From NCBI RefSeq assembly GCF_014642675.1, contig NZ_BMIS01000001.1, positions 248,001 through 312,000 on the forward strand: a DNA stretch of 64,000 nt. The letters are read 5' to 3'. A program made the translations under genes and the position numbers. Below, one piece after another: positions 25,072-34,120 of this stretch (its first letter is position 1; each line of letters opens with the position of its first letter). This stretch comes from Nesterenkonia cremea (GTDB taxonomy: Bacteria; Actinomycetota; Actinomycetes; Actinomycetales; Micrococcaceae). The notes under the pieces are model-generated. The model saw only the letters and a list, made by a program, of their open reading frames with translations, was not told the DNA's origin and searched no databases.

Positions 25072-25944
25072 ATGACCACAACCCCGATGCCCCCTCCGCA
25101 GCGGACCCTCATCATGGGGATCCTCAACCTCACCCCGGACTCCTTCTCCGACGGCGGGCGCCACAGCAGCACCGAGACCGCCCTGGCCCAGGCCGATCGC
25201 ATGCTCACTGAGGGCGCTGACCTGCTCGACATCGGTGGGGAGTCCACCCGCCCGGGCGCGGACCCGGTCAGCCCTGAGGAGGAACAGCGCCGGATCCTGC
25301 CGGTGCTGGAGGAGCTGTTTCTGGCCCGCGGCCTCCCGGTCTCCCTGGACACCCGTCACGCCGCCACGGCCTGGGCCGCCCTGCAGCTGGCCGGGGACCG
25401 GGCCTCCGAGCTGATCATCAACGATGTCTCCGGACTGCTCACCGACGAGCAGATGCCCCAGGTCATCGTCCAGGCCGGCTGCCCGATCATCATCACGCAC
25501 AATCGCGGCGACGCCCAGACCATGCAGTCCAAGACTGACTACGACGACGTCGTCGACGAGGTGATCGACGAGCTGCTCCAGATCCGCGGCTGGTACGTCG
25601 ATGCCGGCGTCGAGCCTGAACAGATCATCCTGGATCCGGGGATCGGCTTCGCCAAGACCCATGAGCAGAACTGGGAGCTCATCCGAAACCTGGGCCGCTT
25701 CACCGAGCTGGAGCATGACGGGGTCCGGCACCGGATGCTCTTCGGAGCCTCCCGGAAGGGCTTCTTGAAGACACTGCTCACTGACGCGGAGGGCAGACCG
25801 CGCCCCGCCGAGGAGCGCGACACCGCCACCGCGGTGCTCTCCGGGCAGGCCGCCCAGCACGGCGCCTGGGCGGTTCGGGTCCATGCCGTGCGGCCCAGCG
25901 CCGACGCCGTCGCCGTCACCCACCGGATCTGCACCGGCCATTAG
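25072..25944 (+). CDS. folP: Dihydropteroate synthase
   Basis: A 290-aa TIM-barrel enzyme that condenses p-aminobenzoate with hydroxymethyl-dihydropterin pyrophosphate; it is the sulfonamide target. It has both signatures: MGILNLTPDSFSDGG at residues 13-27 and DIGGESTRPGAD near 55, plus ILDPGIGFAKTHEQN and LFGASRKGF. It belongs to the ftsH-folE-folP unit. The next folate gene, folBK, is separated by a cation-efflux gene on the other strand, which breaks the usual folP-folB-folK run. Confidence 0.96.
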   Translation: MTTTPMPPPQRTLIMGILNLTPDSFSDGGRHSSTETALAQADRMLTEGADLLDIGGESTRPGADPVSPEEEQRRILPVLEELFLARGLPVSLDTRHAATAWAALQLAGDRASELIINDVSGLLTDEQMPQVIVQAGCPIIITHNRGDAQTMQSKTDYDDVVDEVIDELLQIRGWYVDAGVEPEQIILDPGIGFAKTHEQNWELIRNLGRFTELEHDGVRHRMLFGASRKGFLKTLLTDAEGRPRPAEERDTATAVLSGQAAQHGAWAVRVHAVRPSADAVAVTHRICTGH

Positions 25945-26000
25945 CGCGGACTGGGGTCTGACCCGCCCCCTCCAGCTCGAACCGCCTGAAGCGGAGCTCC

Positions 26001-26924
26001 TCAGAAGTGAGCGTGGGTCTCCTTCTCAGCGATGGAGCCGGTCTCCAGCTGAAAGGTCGAATGTTCCACGGCCACCTCGAAATGCTCCGCCACACAGTCC
26101 TTCAGCTGGGTCAGGATCTCCGGGACGCAGCCCTCGCGGAAGCAGGAGTCGTCCACCACCACATGAGCCGAGAGCACCGGCAGCCCCGTGGCCACTGTGG
26201 AGGCATGCAGATCATGAACCTCCTGGACATGCTCCAGCTCCAGCATGTGCTGGCGGACCTCCTCCAGGTCCAGCCCACGCGGGGCGAACTCCAGCAGGAT
26301 CCGGGCGGTCTCGCGCAGCAGCACCAGCGCCCGCGGGATGATCAGCGCGGCGATCAGCAGACCCGCCACGGCATCGGCCTGCTGCCAGCCGGTCAGCCAG
26401 ATCACCACGGCAGCGGCCATCACGCCCAGCGAGCCCAGTGCGTCAGCCAGGACCTCCAGGAAGGCAGCGCGCATATTGAAGTTCGCCCGCCGGCCCGAGG
26501 CCAGCACCGTCAGCGAGGCGATGTTGCCGGCCAGGCCGATGGCGCCGAAGATCAGCAGCTCCACATGCGGGATCTGCGGGGGAGCGCCCAACCGACCGAT
26601 GCCCTCCACCGCCGCATAGACGCCGATGCCCAGCAGCAGTGCGGCCTGACCGAACCCGGCCAGGATCTCCACCCGACGGAAGCCCCAGGTGCGCTGCGGC
26701 GTCGCAGCCCGGAACATCAGGCTGGCCGCGATCAGCGCTACGATCAGCCCGATGCTGTCGGTCAGCGAATGCACCGCATCGGTCAGCAGGGCCAAGGACC
26801 CGGTCATCCAGGCTCCGAGGGCCTGGGCTGCCACGATCCCCACGGTGATCGCGCACGCGATCGCCAGCCGTCCGCGGTGGCCGGAGCCGGCGTCGTGGTG
26901 TGCATGTGAGTGTCCGTGGCCCAT
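26001..26924 (-). CDS. Cation diffusion facilitator (Zn2+/Co2+/Cd2+ efflux, CzcD-like)
   Basis: A 307-aa CDF transporter with six membrane helices, exporting divalent metals in exchange for protons. The N-terminus is His-rich (MGHGHSHAHHD). The first metal site is LLTDAVHSLTDS in helix 2. In helix 5 the usual His of HxxxD is Glu (FLEVLADALGS), as in a number of actinobacterial relatives. A cytoplasmic ferredoxin-like domain closes the protein (VQEVHDLHASTVATGLPVLSAHV). The ATG at 26924 is chosen over a start at 26993 because TACAGT lies 6 nt upstream of it. It sits between folP and folBK in reverse orientation. Confidence 0.88.
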   Translation of the reverse strand: MGHGHSHAHHDAGSGHRGRLAIACAITVGIVAAQALGAWMTGSLALLTDAVHSLTDSIGLIVALIAASLMFRAATPQRTWGFRRVEILAGFGQAALLLGIGVYAAVEGIGRLGAPPQIPHVELLIFGAIGLAGNIASLTVLASGRRANFNMRAAFLEVLADALGSLGVMAAAVVIWLTGWQQADAVAGLLIAALIIPRALVLLRETARILLEFAPRGLDLEEVRQHMLELEHVQEVHDLHASTVATGLPVLSAHVVVDDSCFREGCVPEILTQLKDCVAEHFEVAVEHSTFQLETGSIAEKETHAHF

Positions 26925-26965
26925 ACCGGCACTGTACGGCTCGGCACGCTCAGCTCCAATGGTGC

Positions 26966-26981
26966 ATTCTGGAGTCAGAAT
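26966..26981. promoter_or_regulatory. Inverted repeat in the CDF/folBK divergent region
   Basis: ATTCTG-GAGT-CAGAAT, perfect arms, 42 bases upstream of the CDF start and 100 bases before folBK. Possible operator for a metal-responsive regulator; no regulator gene is adjacent. Confidence 0.35.
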
Positions 26982-27081
26982 CGTTCGCATCACCCGGTGG
27001 TTCCGGCGAGACTGGAGATTTCGGGGGGAGAAGCATCAGAATCCCTGAACAAGGGGCCGAAGAGTCTGAGAGAGTTGGACT

Positions 27082-28158
27082 ATGAGCGATACCGTCCGGC
27101 TGACAGGCATCACAGCAGAGGGCTTCCACGGCGTCCTCGACTTCGAGAAGTCACAGGGGCAGCCCTTCCGCGTGGACGCAGTCCTCTCCTTGGATCTGCA
27201 GGCGGCCGGACGCAGCGACAACCTGGAGGACACGGTCTCCTACGCCGGCGTCGCCGAGCTCATCGAAGACTCCGTCACCGGCCGTCCCTTCGAACTCATC
27301 GAAGGCCTGGCCGAGAGCATCGCTCAGCGCATCCTGCTCCTCGACGCCCGGATCGAGGGCGTGGAGATCACCGTGCACAAGCCCCAGGCTCCGTTGGAGC
27401 AGAGTTTCACCGACGTCTCGGTCACCGTGGAACGCACCCGCAGCGCTGAGGGCGAGGCCGCAGCGCCCGCCGCTGAGGCCGAGGCCGACCAGGTGGGCCC
27501 CTACCGCCGCGTCTCCCTGGCTGATCTGGCCACCGTCTACGACGAGGAGGGGGGCGACCGCGCCGGCCACGAGACCGTCTGGGTCCCGGCCGGCACCCAG
27601 CTGGAGCTGCCCCAGGGCACCCGTGACCCTGAGCTGCCCGCGGACTTCCCGGTCCGCGCGGTCATCGCGCTGGGATCCAACCTTCCCGACGCCGCCCTCG
27701 GCGCCCCCGCCGAGCTGCTCGCCTCCGCCGTGCGCTCCCTGGGCGAGGCCGACGGCGTCGAGGTGGTCAACTCCTCCCCGGTGGCCCAGACCAAGCCGGT
27801 GGGTGGGCCAGAGGGTCAGCCCGACTACCTGAACCAGGTCCTCGAGGTGGAGACCACGCGTTCCCCGCACGCCCTGCTGGACCTGCTTCAGCAGATCGAG
27901 GCCGACCACCACCGCGCCCGCGGCGAGGAGGCCGGCGAGCAGCGCTGGGGTCCCCGCACGCTCGACCTGGACATCATCACCTACGCCGTGGCCGAGATCA
28001 CCTCCCCCCGACTGACCGTCCCGCATCCGCGCGCCGCCCAACGGGGCTTCGTGCTGCTGCCCTGGTCCTGGATGGACCCGGTGGCGCTGCTGGAGGGCAC
28101 CCCGGTGCGTGAGCTTGCCGAGCAGGCCGATGACGCCGGAGACGTCACCCAGCTATGA
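27082..28158 (+). CDS. folBK: Bifunctional dihydroneopterin aldolase / HPPK
   Basis: A 358-aa fusion. Residues 1-120 are dihydroneopterin aldolase (TGITAEGFHGVLDFEKSQGQ, with the catalytic Lys at HKPQAPL). An Ala/Glu-rich linker of about 65 residues follows. From about 190 comes 6-hydroxymethyl-dihydropterin pyrophosphokinase (AVIALGSNLPDA, YLNQVLEVET, RWGPRTLDLDII). The two enzymes make the substrate for FolP. It has its own upstream region because the CDF gene separates it from folP; GAGAGA precedes the ATG. Its stop overlaps the next gene by 4 bases. Confidence 0.94.
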   Translation: MSDTVRLTGITAEGFHGVLDFEKSQGQPFRVDAVLSLDLQAAGRSDNLEDTVSYAGVAELIEDSVTGRPFELIEGLAESIAQRILLLDARIEGVEITVHKPQAPLEQSFTDVSVTVERTRSAEGEAAAPAAEAEADQVGPYRRVSLADLATVYDEEGGDRAGHETVWVPAGTQLELPQGTRDPELPADFPVRAVIALGSNLPDAALGAPAELLASAVRSLGEADGVEVVNSSPVAQTKPVGGPEGQPDYLNQVLEVETTRSPHALLDLLQQIEADHHRARGEEAGEQRWGPRTLDLDIITYAVAEITSPRLTVPHPRAAQRGFVLLPWSWMDPVALLEGTPVRELAEQADDAGDVTQL

Positions 28159-28775
28159 ACCGACTGCGGCCGGGATGGCTCCTGATGATCAGCGCCTCAG
28201 CCGCGCTGCTGGGCCTCTGCGCCACAGTGTTCATGCTCTCCCAGGGCTACGGCTCCCCGGTGCTGCCCATGTCCTCGGCCGTCACGCTGGCGGGGATCGG
28301 GGCAGTGGTGCTGCTCCTGGGCCTGCTGGTGTGGCGGGACCAGCGGCACATCACCCAGGCCCGGCGTCGTCGGGACGAGCAGCGGCGCCTGCGGGAGCAG
28401 GGTCTGCGCGGATCAGGTGAGCAGCCGGCGTCGGGACCTGCCAAGCCGCGCCGACTGCACCCGCTGCAGGCCGTGCGTGTGGTGGCCGCCGCGCAGGCCT
28501 GCGGATACGCCGGGGCGCTGATCGCCGGCTGGCACGCCGGAGTCCTGGTGGACCTGGGACCCGCCGCAGGGCTGAGCGCCCCCAATGCAGGTTCATCCCT
28601 GATGATGATCATCGGCGGACTGATCTGGGTCATCATTGGGTTTGTGGTCGAGCAGCTCTGCCGCATCCCACCGGATGAGGGCGGATCTGCCGGCCCCGGA
28701 GACGGATACAGCTACGGCGAGGGCGGACCGCCCGCGCAGAGACCAGAGGAGGGGTATGCCCGCGGAGCGACCTGA
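28155..28775 (+). CDS. DUF3180 membrane protein
   Basis: A 206-aa protein with four hydrophobic segments (about residues 9-29, 37-58, 112-132, 144-166), always found after folK in actinobacteria. The N-terminus MNRLRPGWLLMISASAALLG and the second pair YAGALIAGWHAGVLVDLGP are typical of DUF3180. Function unknown. It starts within the stop of folBK (ATGA) and ends just after the start of the next gene, so the unit is translated as a block. Confidence 0.85.
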   Translation: MNRLRPGWLLMISASAALLGLCATVFMLSQGYGSPVLPMSSAVTLAGIGAVVLLLGLLVWRDQRHITQARRRRDEQRRLREQGLRGSGEQPASGPAKPRRLHPLQAVRVVAAAQACGYAGALIAGWHAGVLVDLGPAAGLSAPNAGSSLMMIIGGLIWVIIGFVVEQLCRIPPDEGGSAGPGDGYSYGEGGPPAQRPEEGYARGAT

Positions 28776-29289
28776 GGCAGCCAATGAGCCCATCGACCCG
28801 GCAGGGGTCGAGTGGACCCGGGTGGACGAGAAGTACATCCCAGTCGGGTTCATCAGCGGCGTGCTCGGATGGCTGGCGGTCTTCGCCGCAGTGGGCACCC
28901 CGCTGGTGCTCGACGCGCTGGACATCATCGGAGGGATCCCGCTCTGGCTGAGCATCCCGGTGGGCGTGGTCCTGGTGATCTGGGCGGCCGTGGACATCGC
29001 GCTGATCCCCCGGCAGGCCCGCGCCATCGGCTATCACGAGCGTGAGGATGACCTGCTGATCCGCCGCGGCATCCTCTTCCAGAAGCTGGAGGCCGTGCCC
29101 TACGGCCGCCTGCAGTACGTGGACATCCAGGCGGGTCCGCTGATGCGGAAGTTCGGGCTGTGCACGGTGCAGCTGAAGACGGCATCCTCAGCCACCGACG
29201 CCTCCATCCCCGGAGTGGTCCGCAAGGAGGGCGCCCGTCTGCGTGAAGAGCTCTCCGTCCGAGGCCAGGCCCGCCTGGCCGGTCTGTGA
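28756..29289 (+). CDS. PH-domain membrane protein (YdbS-like)
   Basis: A 177-aa protein with two membrane helices (about 28-50 and 56-76) followed by a bacterial PH domain (bPH2): GYHEREDDLLIRRGILFQKLEAVPYGRLQYVDI is its usual start, and MRKFGLCTVQLKTASS follows. It starts at 28756 behind GAGGAGGGG, overlapping the DUF3180 gene by 20 bases. Together with the next gene it forms a YdbS/YdbT-like pair; in Bacillus this pair counters certain membrane-active peptides. The function here is inference. Confidence 0.83.
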   Translation: MPAERPEAANEPIDPAGVEWTRVDEKYIPVGFISGVLGWLAVFAAVGTPLVLDALDIIGGIPLWLSIPVGVVLVIWAAVDIALIPRQARAIGYHEREDDLLIRRGILFQKLEAVPYGRLQYVDIQAGPLMRKFGLCTVQLKTASSATDASIPGVVRKEGARLREELSVRGQARLAGL

Positions 29290-29297
29290 GGCCCGGT

Positions 29298-31124
29298 ATG
29301 ACCGATCCGCAGAACGAGTGGGAGCAGACCGAGGCTGAGGGCCGCGCTGAGGAGCCGGTCGAGGCTGAGGAGGCCCGGCCGGAGGAGAGTGCGCCGGAGG
29401 AGCCGATCGAGGACGGCGCCGGCGCTGGTGAGCCCTGGTTCGACGAGACCTGGACCCGTGTCCACCCGCTGAGCCCCTTCGTGCGCGGCTGGGTGACGGT
29501 GGCCGCCGTGCCGGTGATCGTCTTCGGCTACAACTGGCAGATGTGGCGGGACCTTTGGGACCTGTGGCGCTCCGGCGAGCTGGTGGCCAGTGTGGAGCGG
29601 AATCCGCTGCCCTACGTCTTCGGCTCCGGCGGCGCCCTGCTGCTCATCCTCTGCATCTTTGTGGGCTTCGTGCTCTCCTGGTGGTTCACCCGCTATAAGG
29701 TCACCGCCGACCACGTGATGGTGAAGTCCGGGATCTTCGTGCGCCAGCACCGCCAGGCCCGGATCGACAGGGTCCAGGCCGTTGACCTGCGGCAGCCCCT
29801 GGCCGCACGGCTCACCCGACTGGCCGAGCTGAAGTTCGAGGTGGCCGAGGGCGACGGCACCGCGGCCACACTGGCCTTCCTGAGGAAGTCCGAGGCCGAG
29901 GAGCTGCGCGCCGAGATCATGGACCGCGCCTCCGGCAGGGAGGAGCTGGCCCAGCGCACACGGCGTCCCGACGCCGACGCCGCGCCTCCTGCTGAGGGGG
30001 CCGAGCCCGCCCCCGGTGACGCGCCCGGCAGCGACCGCCCCGAGGCCGAGCCGCAGGGCGCGGTCGAAGGTGCTGCCGGGCAGCAGCCCACCGAGCACCC
30101 TCCCGCAGGGCCTGCCCCCGCCGCCCACCACACCCCTGACCGGCAGATCACCCGGGTCCCCACCGGGCGCCTGATCGGCTCGGTGCTGATGGGGGTGGGG
30201 ACACTGTTGCTGCTGCTGGTGGTCGCGCTCTCCTTCACCGGAGGGGCGATCGCGCTCGTGGTGACCACAGACGGCGGCATCGGGGCCGCCCTGGCCGAGC
30301 TGCGGGAGGACTTCAGTGTGGGGGAGCTGATCAGCGTGGCGCCTACGCTGCTGCCGGCGCTGATCGGTCTGCTGGCGGTCTACTACCAGGGCTTCAGCAA
30401 GGGCTACGGCTTCACCGCCACGATGACTGAGGCCGGCCTGCGGCTGAAGTACGGCCTGCTGGAGACCACTACGCAGACTGTCCCGCCGGGGCGTGTGCAG
30501 GCCATCCAGATCCAACAGACTGTGCTGTGGAAGCCCTTCGGCTGGTACCGGATGGTCGTGAGCGTGGCCGGCTACGGCACTGCCGGGCAGCGGAACACGC
30601 TGCTGCCGGTGGGGCGGTTCGAGGATGTCATGGCCGTGGCGGCCGAGATGTTCCCGGACCTGCAGGTGGAGAACCCGGAGGCCCTCTTCCGCGAGGGCGT
30701 GAGAGGCTGGGGGACCCGCGGCGGCTTCACCGAGGTGCCGCGTCGGGCCTGGATCTTCGACCCCCTGGTGCGGCGTCGTCGTGGGTTCTGTGCCACGCCC
30801 ACCGCCCTGATGATCCGTGACGGCGTGGCCCTGCGGATCCTCAGCATGGTCCCGCATGAGCGGATCCAGTCGCTGGGGATCACCCAGGGGCCGATCAAGC
30901 GGAAGTTCGGGCTGGCGAATCTGCGGGTGCACCTGCCTGGCGGCCCGATCCTCGCGATCACCGCCAATCAGGAGGTGGACGCCGTCAAGGAGCTCTTCGA
31001 GCAGGAGTCGGCCTACGCCGCCGTGGCGCGGCGCTACAGCGACCGCAACCAGTGGATGCTGCCGGAGGAGCTGCGCGAGTTCGAGAAGAAGGTGGAGGAG
31101 GCCGTCGACGCCGGCCACGCCTGA
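29298..31124 (+). CDS. Multi-PH-domain membrane protein (YdbT-like)
   Basis: A 608-aa protein with an acidic N-terminal tail and three PH-domain modules separated by membrane helix pairs. First helices lie at about residues 58-80 and 95-120, with the first PH block YKVTADHVMVKSGIFVRQHR; a low-complexity Pro/Ala/Glu linker sits at about 215-285. Second helices lie at about 290-320 and 340-360, with GRVQAIQIQQTVLWKPFGWYR; the third PH block is MVPHERIQSLGITQGPIKRK. The ATG at 29298 has GAGG 7 nt before it; a GTG at 29286 is the alternative. It pairs with the upstream YdbS-like gene. Confidence 0.83.
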   Translation: MTDPQNEWEQTEAEGRAEEPVEAEEARPEESAPEEPIEDGAGAGEPWFDETWTRVHPLSPFVRGWVTVAAVPVIVFGYNWQMWRDLWDLWRSGELVASVERNPLPYVFGSGGALLLILCIFVGFVLSWWFTRYKVTADHVMVKSGIFVRQHRQARIDRVQAVDLRQPLAARLTRLAELKFEVAEGDGTAATLAFLRKSEAEELRAEIMDRASGREELAQRTRRPDADAAPPAEGAEPAPGDAPGSDRPEAEPQGAVEGAAGQQPTEHPPAGPAPAAHHTPDRQITRVPTGRLIGSVLMGVGTLLLLLVVALSFTGGAIALVVTTDGGIGAALAELREDFSVGELISVAPTLLPALIGLLAVYYQGFSKGYGFTATMTEAGLRLKYGLLETTTQTVPPGRVQAIQIQQTVLWKPFGWYRMVVSVAGYGTAGQRNTLLPVGRFEDVMAVAAEMFPDLQVENPEALFREGVRGWGTRGGFTEVPRRAWIFDPLVRRRRGFCATPTALMIRDGVALRILSMVPHERIQSLGITQGPIKRKFGLANLRVHLPGGPILAITANQEVDAVKELFEQESAYAAVARRYSDRNQWMLPEELREFEKKVEEAVDAGHA

Positions 31125-31247
31125 GCCGCTGCCGGCGTCGGGGTCCGCACCTCTACACTTGTGTGGCACTGTGCGGCGTTCTGAAGCGCCTGACGCCGGC
31201 CCAGAGCGCCTCACACTGCCCACGCAACTGATCTGAAGGAGGCGGCG

Positions 31248-32189
31248 GTGACCCAGCAGCCCATCGACCCCTATGCGGCCGAGCAGGATCCCTCCCAGCG
31301 GGACGGGCGGCTCGGCGTCGGGGTGATCTCCACCGGGAAGGTGGGCGCGGTGCTCGGTGCCGCGCTGCGCGCCGCCGGACACTCTGTGGTGGGCGCCCAC
31401 GCCGTCTCTGAGGATTCGCGCAGCCGGGCCGAGTCCCTGCTGCCGGACGTCCCCGTCCTGGAGATCCCCGAGATCCTGCGCCGGGCCGAACTGGTGCTGC
31501 TGGCCGTGCCCGACGACGTCCTGCCCGAGGTGGTCTCCGGGATCGCCGAGGCCGGACATATCCAAGCCGGGCAGCTGATCGTCCACACCTCCGGGCGCTA
31601 TGGCACCGGAGTGCTGGGTCCGGCTCAGCAGGCTGGGGCCATCGGGCTGGCCATCCACCCGGCGATGACCTTCACCGGCATGTCCATGGATCTGCAGCGA
31701 CTCAACGCCTGCGCCTTCGCAGTCACCGCGCCGGCGCCGGTGCTGCCCATCGCTCAGGCGCTGGTGGTGGAGATGGGCGCCGAGCCGGTGGTGGTGGCCG
31801 AGCAGGATCGCGGCACCTATCACGCGGCCCTGGCTCATGCCTCCAACCACCTGAACACCATCACCGGGCAGGCCGCGGAGATGCTCAGCCGGATCGGCGT
31901 GGAGCAGCCCGACCACGTGCTGCGCCCGCTCATGCATGCCTCCCTGGACAATGCGCTGGCCTCCGGGGAGGGCGCGTTGACCGGGCCCATCGCCCGCGGG
32001 GACATCAACACGGTGCGGCACCATGTGGAGCTGCTCTCGGAGGGGACGGAGAGCGCCTCCGCTGCTGAGCTTCCTGCCGATATCCGCACCGCCTACCTGG
32101 CCATGGCCCGGGCCACCGCCCAGCGCGCCGTGGACCGCGGCATCATCACCGAGGCCCAGGCCGCCGAACTGCTGGACCTGCTGGGCTGA
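31248..32189 (+). CDS. DUF2520 Rossmann-like oxidoreductase family protein
   Basis: A 313-aa protein with an N-terminal NAD(P)-type Rossmann domain (LGVGVISTGKVGAVLGAALRAAGH), in which the first G-x-G is G-x-I-S-T-G, and the C-terminal DUF2520 helical domain (LAIHPAMTFTG, HAALAHASNHLNTITGQA). It resembles ketopantoate/pyrroline-5-carboxylate reductase-like proteins and lies before panC, as in other actinobacteria, so a role linked to pantothenate is often guessed but unproven. Start GTG at 31248, with AAGGAGG upstream. A possible -10 box, TACACT, is in the 123-base gap. Confidence 0.82.
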   Translation: MTQQPIDPYAAEQDPSQRDGRLGVGVISTGKVGAVLGAALRAAGHSVVGAHAVSEDSRSRAESLLPDVPVLEIPEILRRAELVLLAVPDDVLPEVVSGIAEAGHIQAGQLIVHTSGRYGTGVLGPAQQAGAIGLAIHPAMTFTGMSMDLQRLNACAFAVTAPAPVLPIAQALVVEMGAEPVVVAEQDRGTYHAALAHASNHLNTITGQAAEMLSRIGVEQPDHVLRPLMHASLDNALASGEGALTGPIARGDINTVRHHVELLSEGTESASAAELPADIRTAYLAMARATAQRAVDRGIITEAQAAELLDLLG

Positions 32190-32334
32190 GCTGGCTGGGT
32201 GGCGGGCTGGCTGGTGGCGGGCTGAGAGCTGGTGGCGGTCCGGTTTGCGGGCGCGCCGCCTCCGCAGGGAGTTTTCCGGGTGCTGGCCTGGACCATAGGG
32301 TGGTCGGGTCAGCCACAGCGCAGAAGGGAAGACG

Positions 32335-33090
32335 ATGCAGGACATGACTGCCGCGCCCCGAGTCGAGGCTCGTGCTTCAGCACTCCGCTTCTCGCGGCCC
32401 GGCTCTGCCCGCCGCGCTGTGGCACTGTTCGCAGCGCTGCTGGCCGTGGCCGGCGTCGTCGGGTGCTCTGCCGAGGATTCCTCCACAGATCTTCTTGACG
32501 TCTCGCCCGACCCGCAGGCGGAGAGTCCAGATCCTCTGGACTCACAGGCGCTGGAGGCCATCCGCGGCACTGAGGGTGTGGACCGGGCCGATCCCTGGTT
32601 CCAGGCCTTCCTTGAGGTGCCGCAGGATCAGTGGCCCGACGCCGAGACCAACCCGGGCGGCATCGCCGCGACTCCGCTGATCCCCGGCCGCACACCGGAG
32701 GTGGTCAGCGGCAGCATCCCGGACGGCGGGCTGGAGCCTGACCAGGCCGTGGTGCCTCATGAGGTCGAAGGCGGCAGCCTGGAGGGTCTCGTCGGGGAGA
32801 CGGTGGCCTTCACCTATACCGAGGTCACCGGACCGCAGGAGGGCGAGCCTGAGGAGCTCGAGCTCGAGGTGGTCGCCACCATCGACAACGAGGATCCCGG
32901 ATCCGACGGCCCGCAGCCGGCCTATATGGACTCTGAGACGCTGTGGAGCCTCATGGAGGACGCCGGGCAGGTCCCCGACGGCCAGTACAGCCGGATCATC
33001 GTCTCCGTGGAGGAGGGCCAGGATCCGGATGACGTGGAGGAGAGCCTCGAAGGGGAGGGCTTCGCCGTCCACAGCGCACGTGAGGCCTGA
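32335..33090 (+). CDS. Acidic lipoprotein resembling a MacB/FtsX-type extracellular domain
   Basis: A 251-aa protein with a basic N-terminus, a hydrophobic segment ([16 protein letters not shown]) and a lipobox ending at Cys44 (AGVVGC). The mature part is very acidic. Its order [19 protein letters not shown] - [13 protein letters not shown] - [18 protein letters not shown] recalls the periplasmic core of MacB-type ABC permeases ('vseslA..lg.kvGdtv' then 'f.VvGi'), but no membrane helices follow and no ABC genes are near. I do not recognise a named family. It is an extra gene between the DUF2520 and panC genes. A ribosome-binding site (AGAAGGGAAG) precedes the ATG. Confidence 0.65.
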   Translation: MQDMTAAPRVEARASALRFSRPGSARRAVALFAALLAVAGVVGCSAEDSSTDLLDVSPDPQAESPDPLDSQALEAIRGTEGVDRADPWFQAFLEVPQDQWPDAETNPGGIAATPLIPGRTPEVVSGSIPDGGLEPDQAVVPHEVEGGSLEGLVGETVAFTYTEVTGPQEGEPEELELEVVATIDNEDPGSDGPQPAYMDSETLWSLMEDAGQVPDGQYSRIIVSVEEGQDPDDVEESLEGEGFAVHSAREA

Positions 33091-33107
33091 GACCCACACC
33101 CGCCGCT

Positions 33108-33113
33108 TACACT
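33108..33113 (+). promoter_or_regulatory. -10 box of panC (leaderless)
   Basis: TACACT ends 6 nt before the GTG start, with no ribosome-binding site between, so the transcript should begin at or next to the start codon. Confidence 0.65.
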
Positions 33114-33119
33114 GGGTCC

Positions 33120-34085
33120 GTGACTGAGATCCGCGTGATGCGCACGGCCGCTGAGCTGCGCGCCGCCGTCGTCGAGTCCCTGCGCCAGACCGCCCGGGAG
33201 CTTCCCGCAGGAACTGTCCCTACGCTGGGCTTCGTCCCCACCATGGGTGCCCTGCACAGCGGCCACAGCTGCCTCATCGACGCCGCCCGCGCCGAGGCAG
33301 ATGTGGTGGTCGCCTCCATCTTTGTGAACCCGCTGCAGTTCGACGACGACGCCGACCACCGCGTCTATCCGCGCCAGCTCCAGGCCGATGTGGAGCTGCT
33401 CCAGGCCCACGGCGTGGACCTGGTCTTCGCCCCCGAGGTGCAGGAGATGTACCCCGGCTACCCTGAGGGGCCCCTGGTGCGGGTGGACGCCGGAGAGCTC
33501 GGCCGCCGTTGGGAGGGCGCTTCCCGTCCGGGCCACTTCGACGGCGTGGTCACCGTGGTCAATAAGCTCTTCAACATCGTCACCCCGCAGGCTCCGGCCC
33601 GCATCCAGGCCTGGTTCGGGGAGAAGGACGCCGAACAGCTGGCCGTGATCCGGCGGATGGTCGCCGATCTGAACCACCCCGTGGAGATCCGCAGCCTTCC
33701 CATCATCCGGGAGCATTCAGGCCTGGCCCAGTCCAGCCGCAACCAGCGGCTCTCCGAGCAGGAGCGCCAGGAGGCCCTCGCCCTCTCAGCGGCCCTGTTC
33801 CAGCTGCGTGACCGGGCGGCCCAGGGGCAGCCGCTGGAGGTGGACGGCGTCGTCGCCCAGCTGGATATGGCTGACGGGGTGGACCTGGACTATCTGGTGG
33901 TGGTCGACCCCACCACGCTGCTGGAGATCGAGCCCGGAGAGGAGCAGGCCGCCGGCAGCGAAGTCCGCCTCACCGAGGATGAGGTGCTGCAGGACCGTGC
34001 CCTGGCACTGATCGCAGCCCGCGTGGGGCCGGTCCGGCTGATCGACAATGTGGAGCTCGGATCGGACGCCGGATCCCAGGTGTAG
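33120..34085 (+). CDS. panC: Pantothenate synthetase
   Basis: A 321-aa ATP-dependent ligase of pantoate and beta-alanine. It has the HIGH-type block [21 protein letters not shown] (about residues 36-56), [18 protein letters not shown], the F-G-E-K-D block [18 protein letters not shown] and [16 protein letters not shown]. The length is slightly above average because of a longer C-terminal region. It starts at a GTG 6 nt after a -10 box. The gene after it is an M13 peptidase, so panD is not adjacent. Confidence 0.95.
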   Translation: MTEIRVMRTAAELRAAVVESLRQTARELPAGTVPTLGFVPTMGALHSGHSCLIDAARAEADVVVASIFVNPLQFDDDADHRVYPRQLQADVELLQAHGVDLVFAPEVQEMYPGYPEGPLVRVDAGELGRRWEGASRPGHFDGVVTVVNKLFNIVTPQAPARIQAWFGEKDAEQLAVIRRMVADLNHPVEIRSLPIIREHSGLAQSSRNQRLSEQERQEALALSAALFQLRDRAAQGQPLEVDGVVAQLDMADGVDLDYLVVVDPTTLLEIEPGEEQAAGSEVRLTEDEVLQDRALALIAARVGPVRLIDNVELGSDAGSQV

Positions 34086-34120
34086 GCCTGCGGTGATCCG
34101 TGCGGGTGTAGGTTGGAGAG

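Noticed and set aside
26001..26924. Loss of a metal-site His (Glu instead) in the cation diffusion facilitator
   Set aside because: The FLEVLADALGS form occurs in many actinobacterial members as far as I recall, so it is a subfamily trait and not a defect.
32190..32260. Short GCTGG/GTGGCGG repeats after the DUF2520 gene
   Set aside because: Low-complexity drift without a regular unit or hairpin; no support for a functional element.
29100..32570. 1156-aa minus-strand frame
   Set aside because: It covers two PH-domain genes, the DUF2520 gene and part of the lipoprotein gene in antisense, and is full of His/Gln/Gly/Arg runs; all four sense genes have clear domains or start signals.
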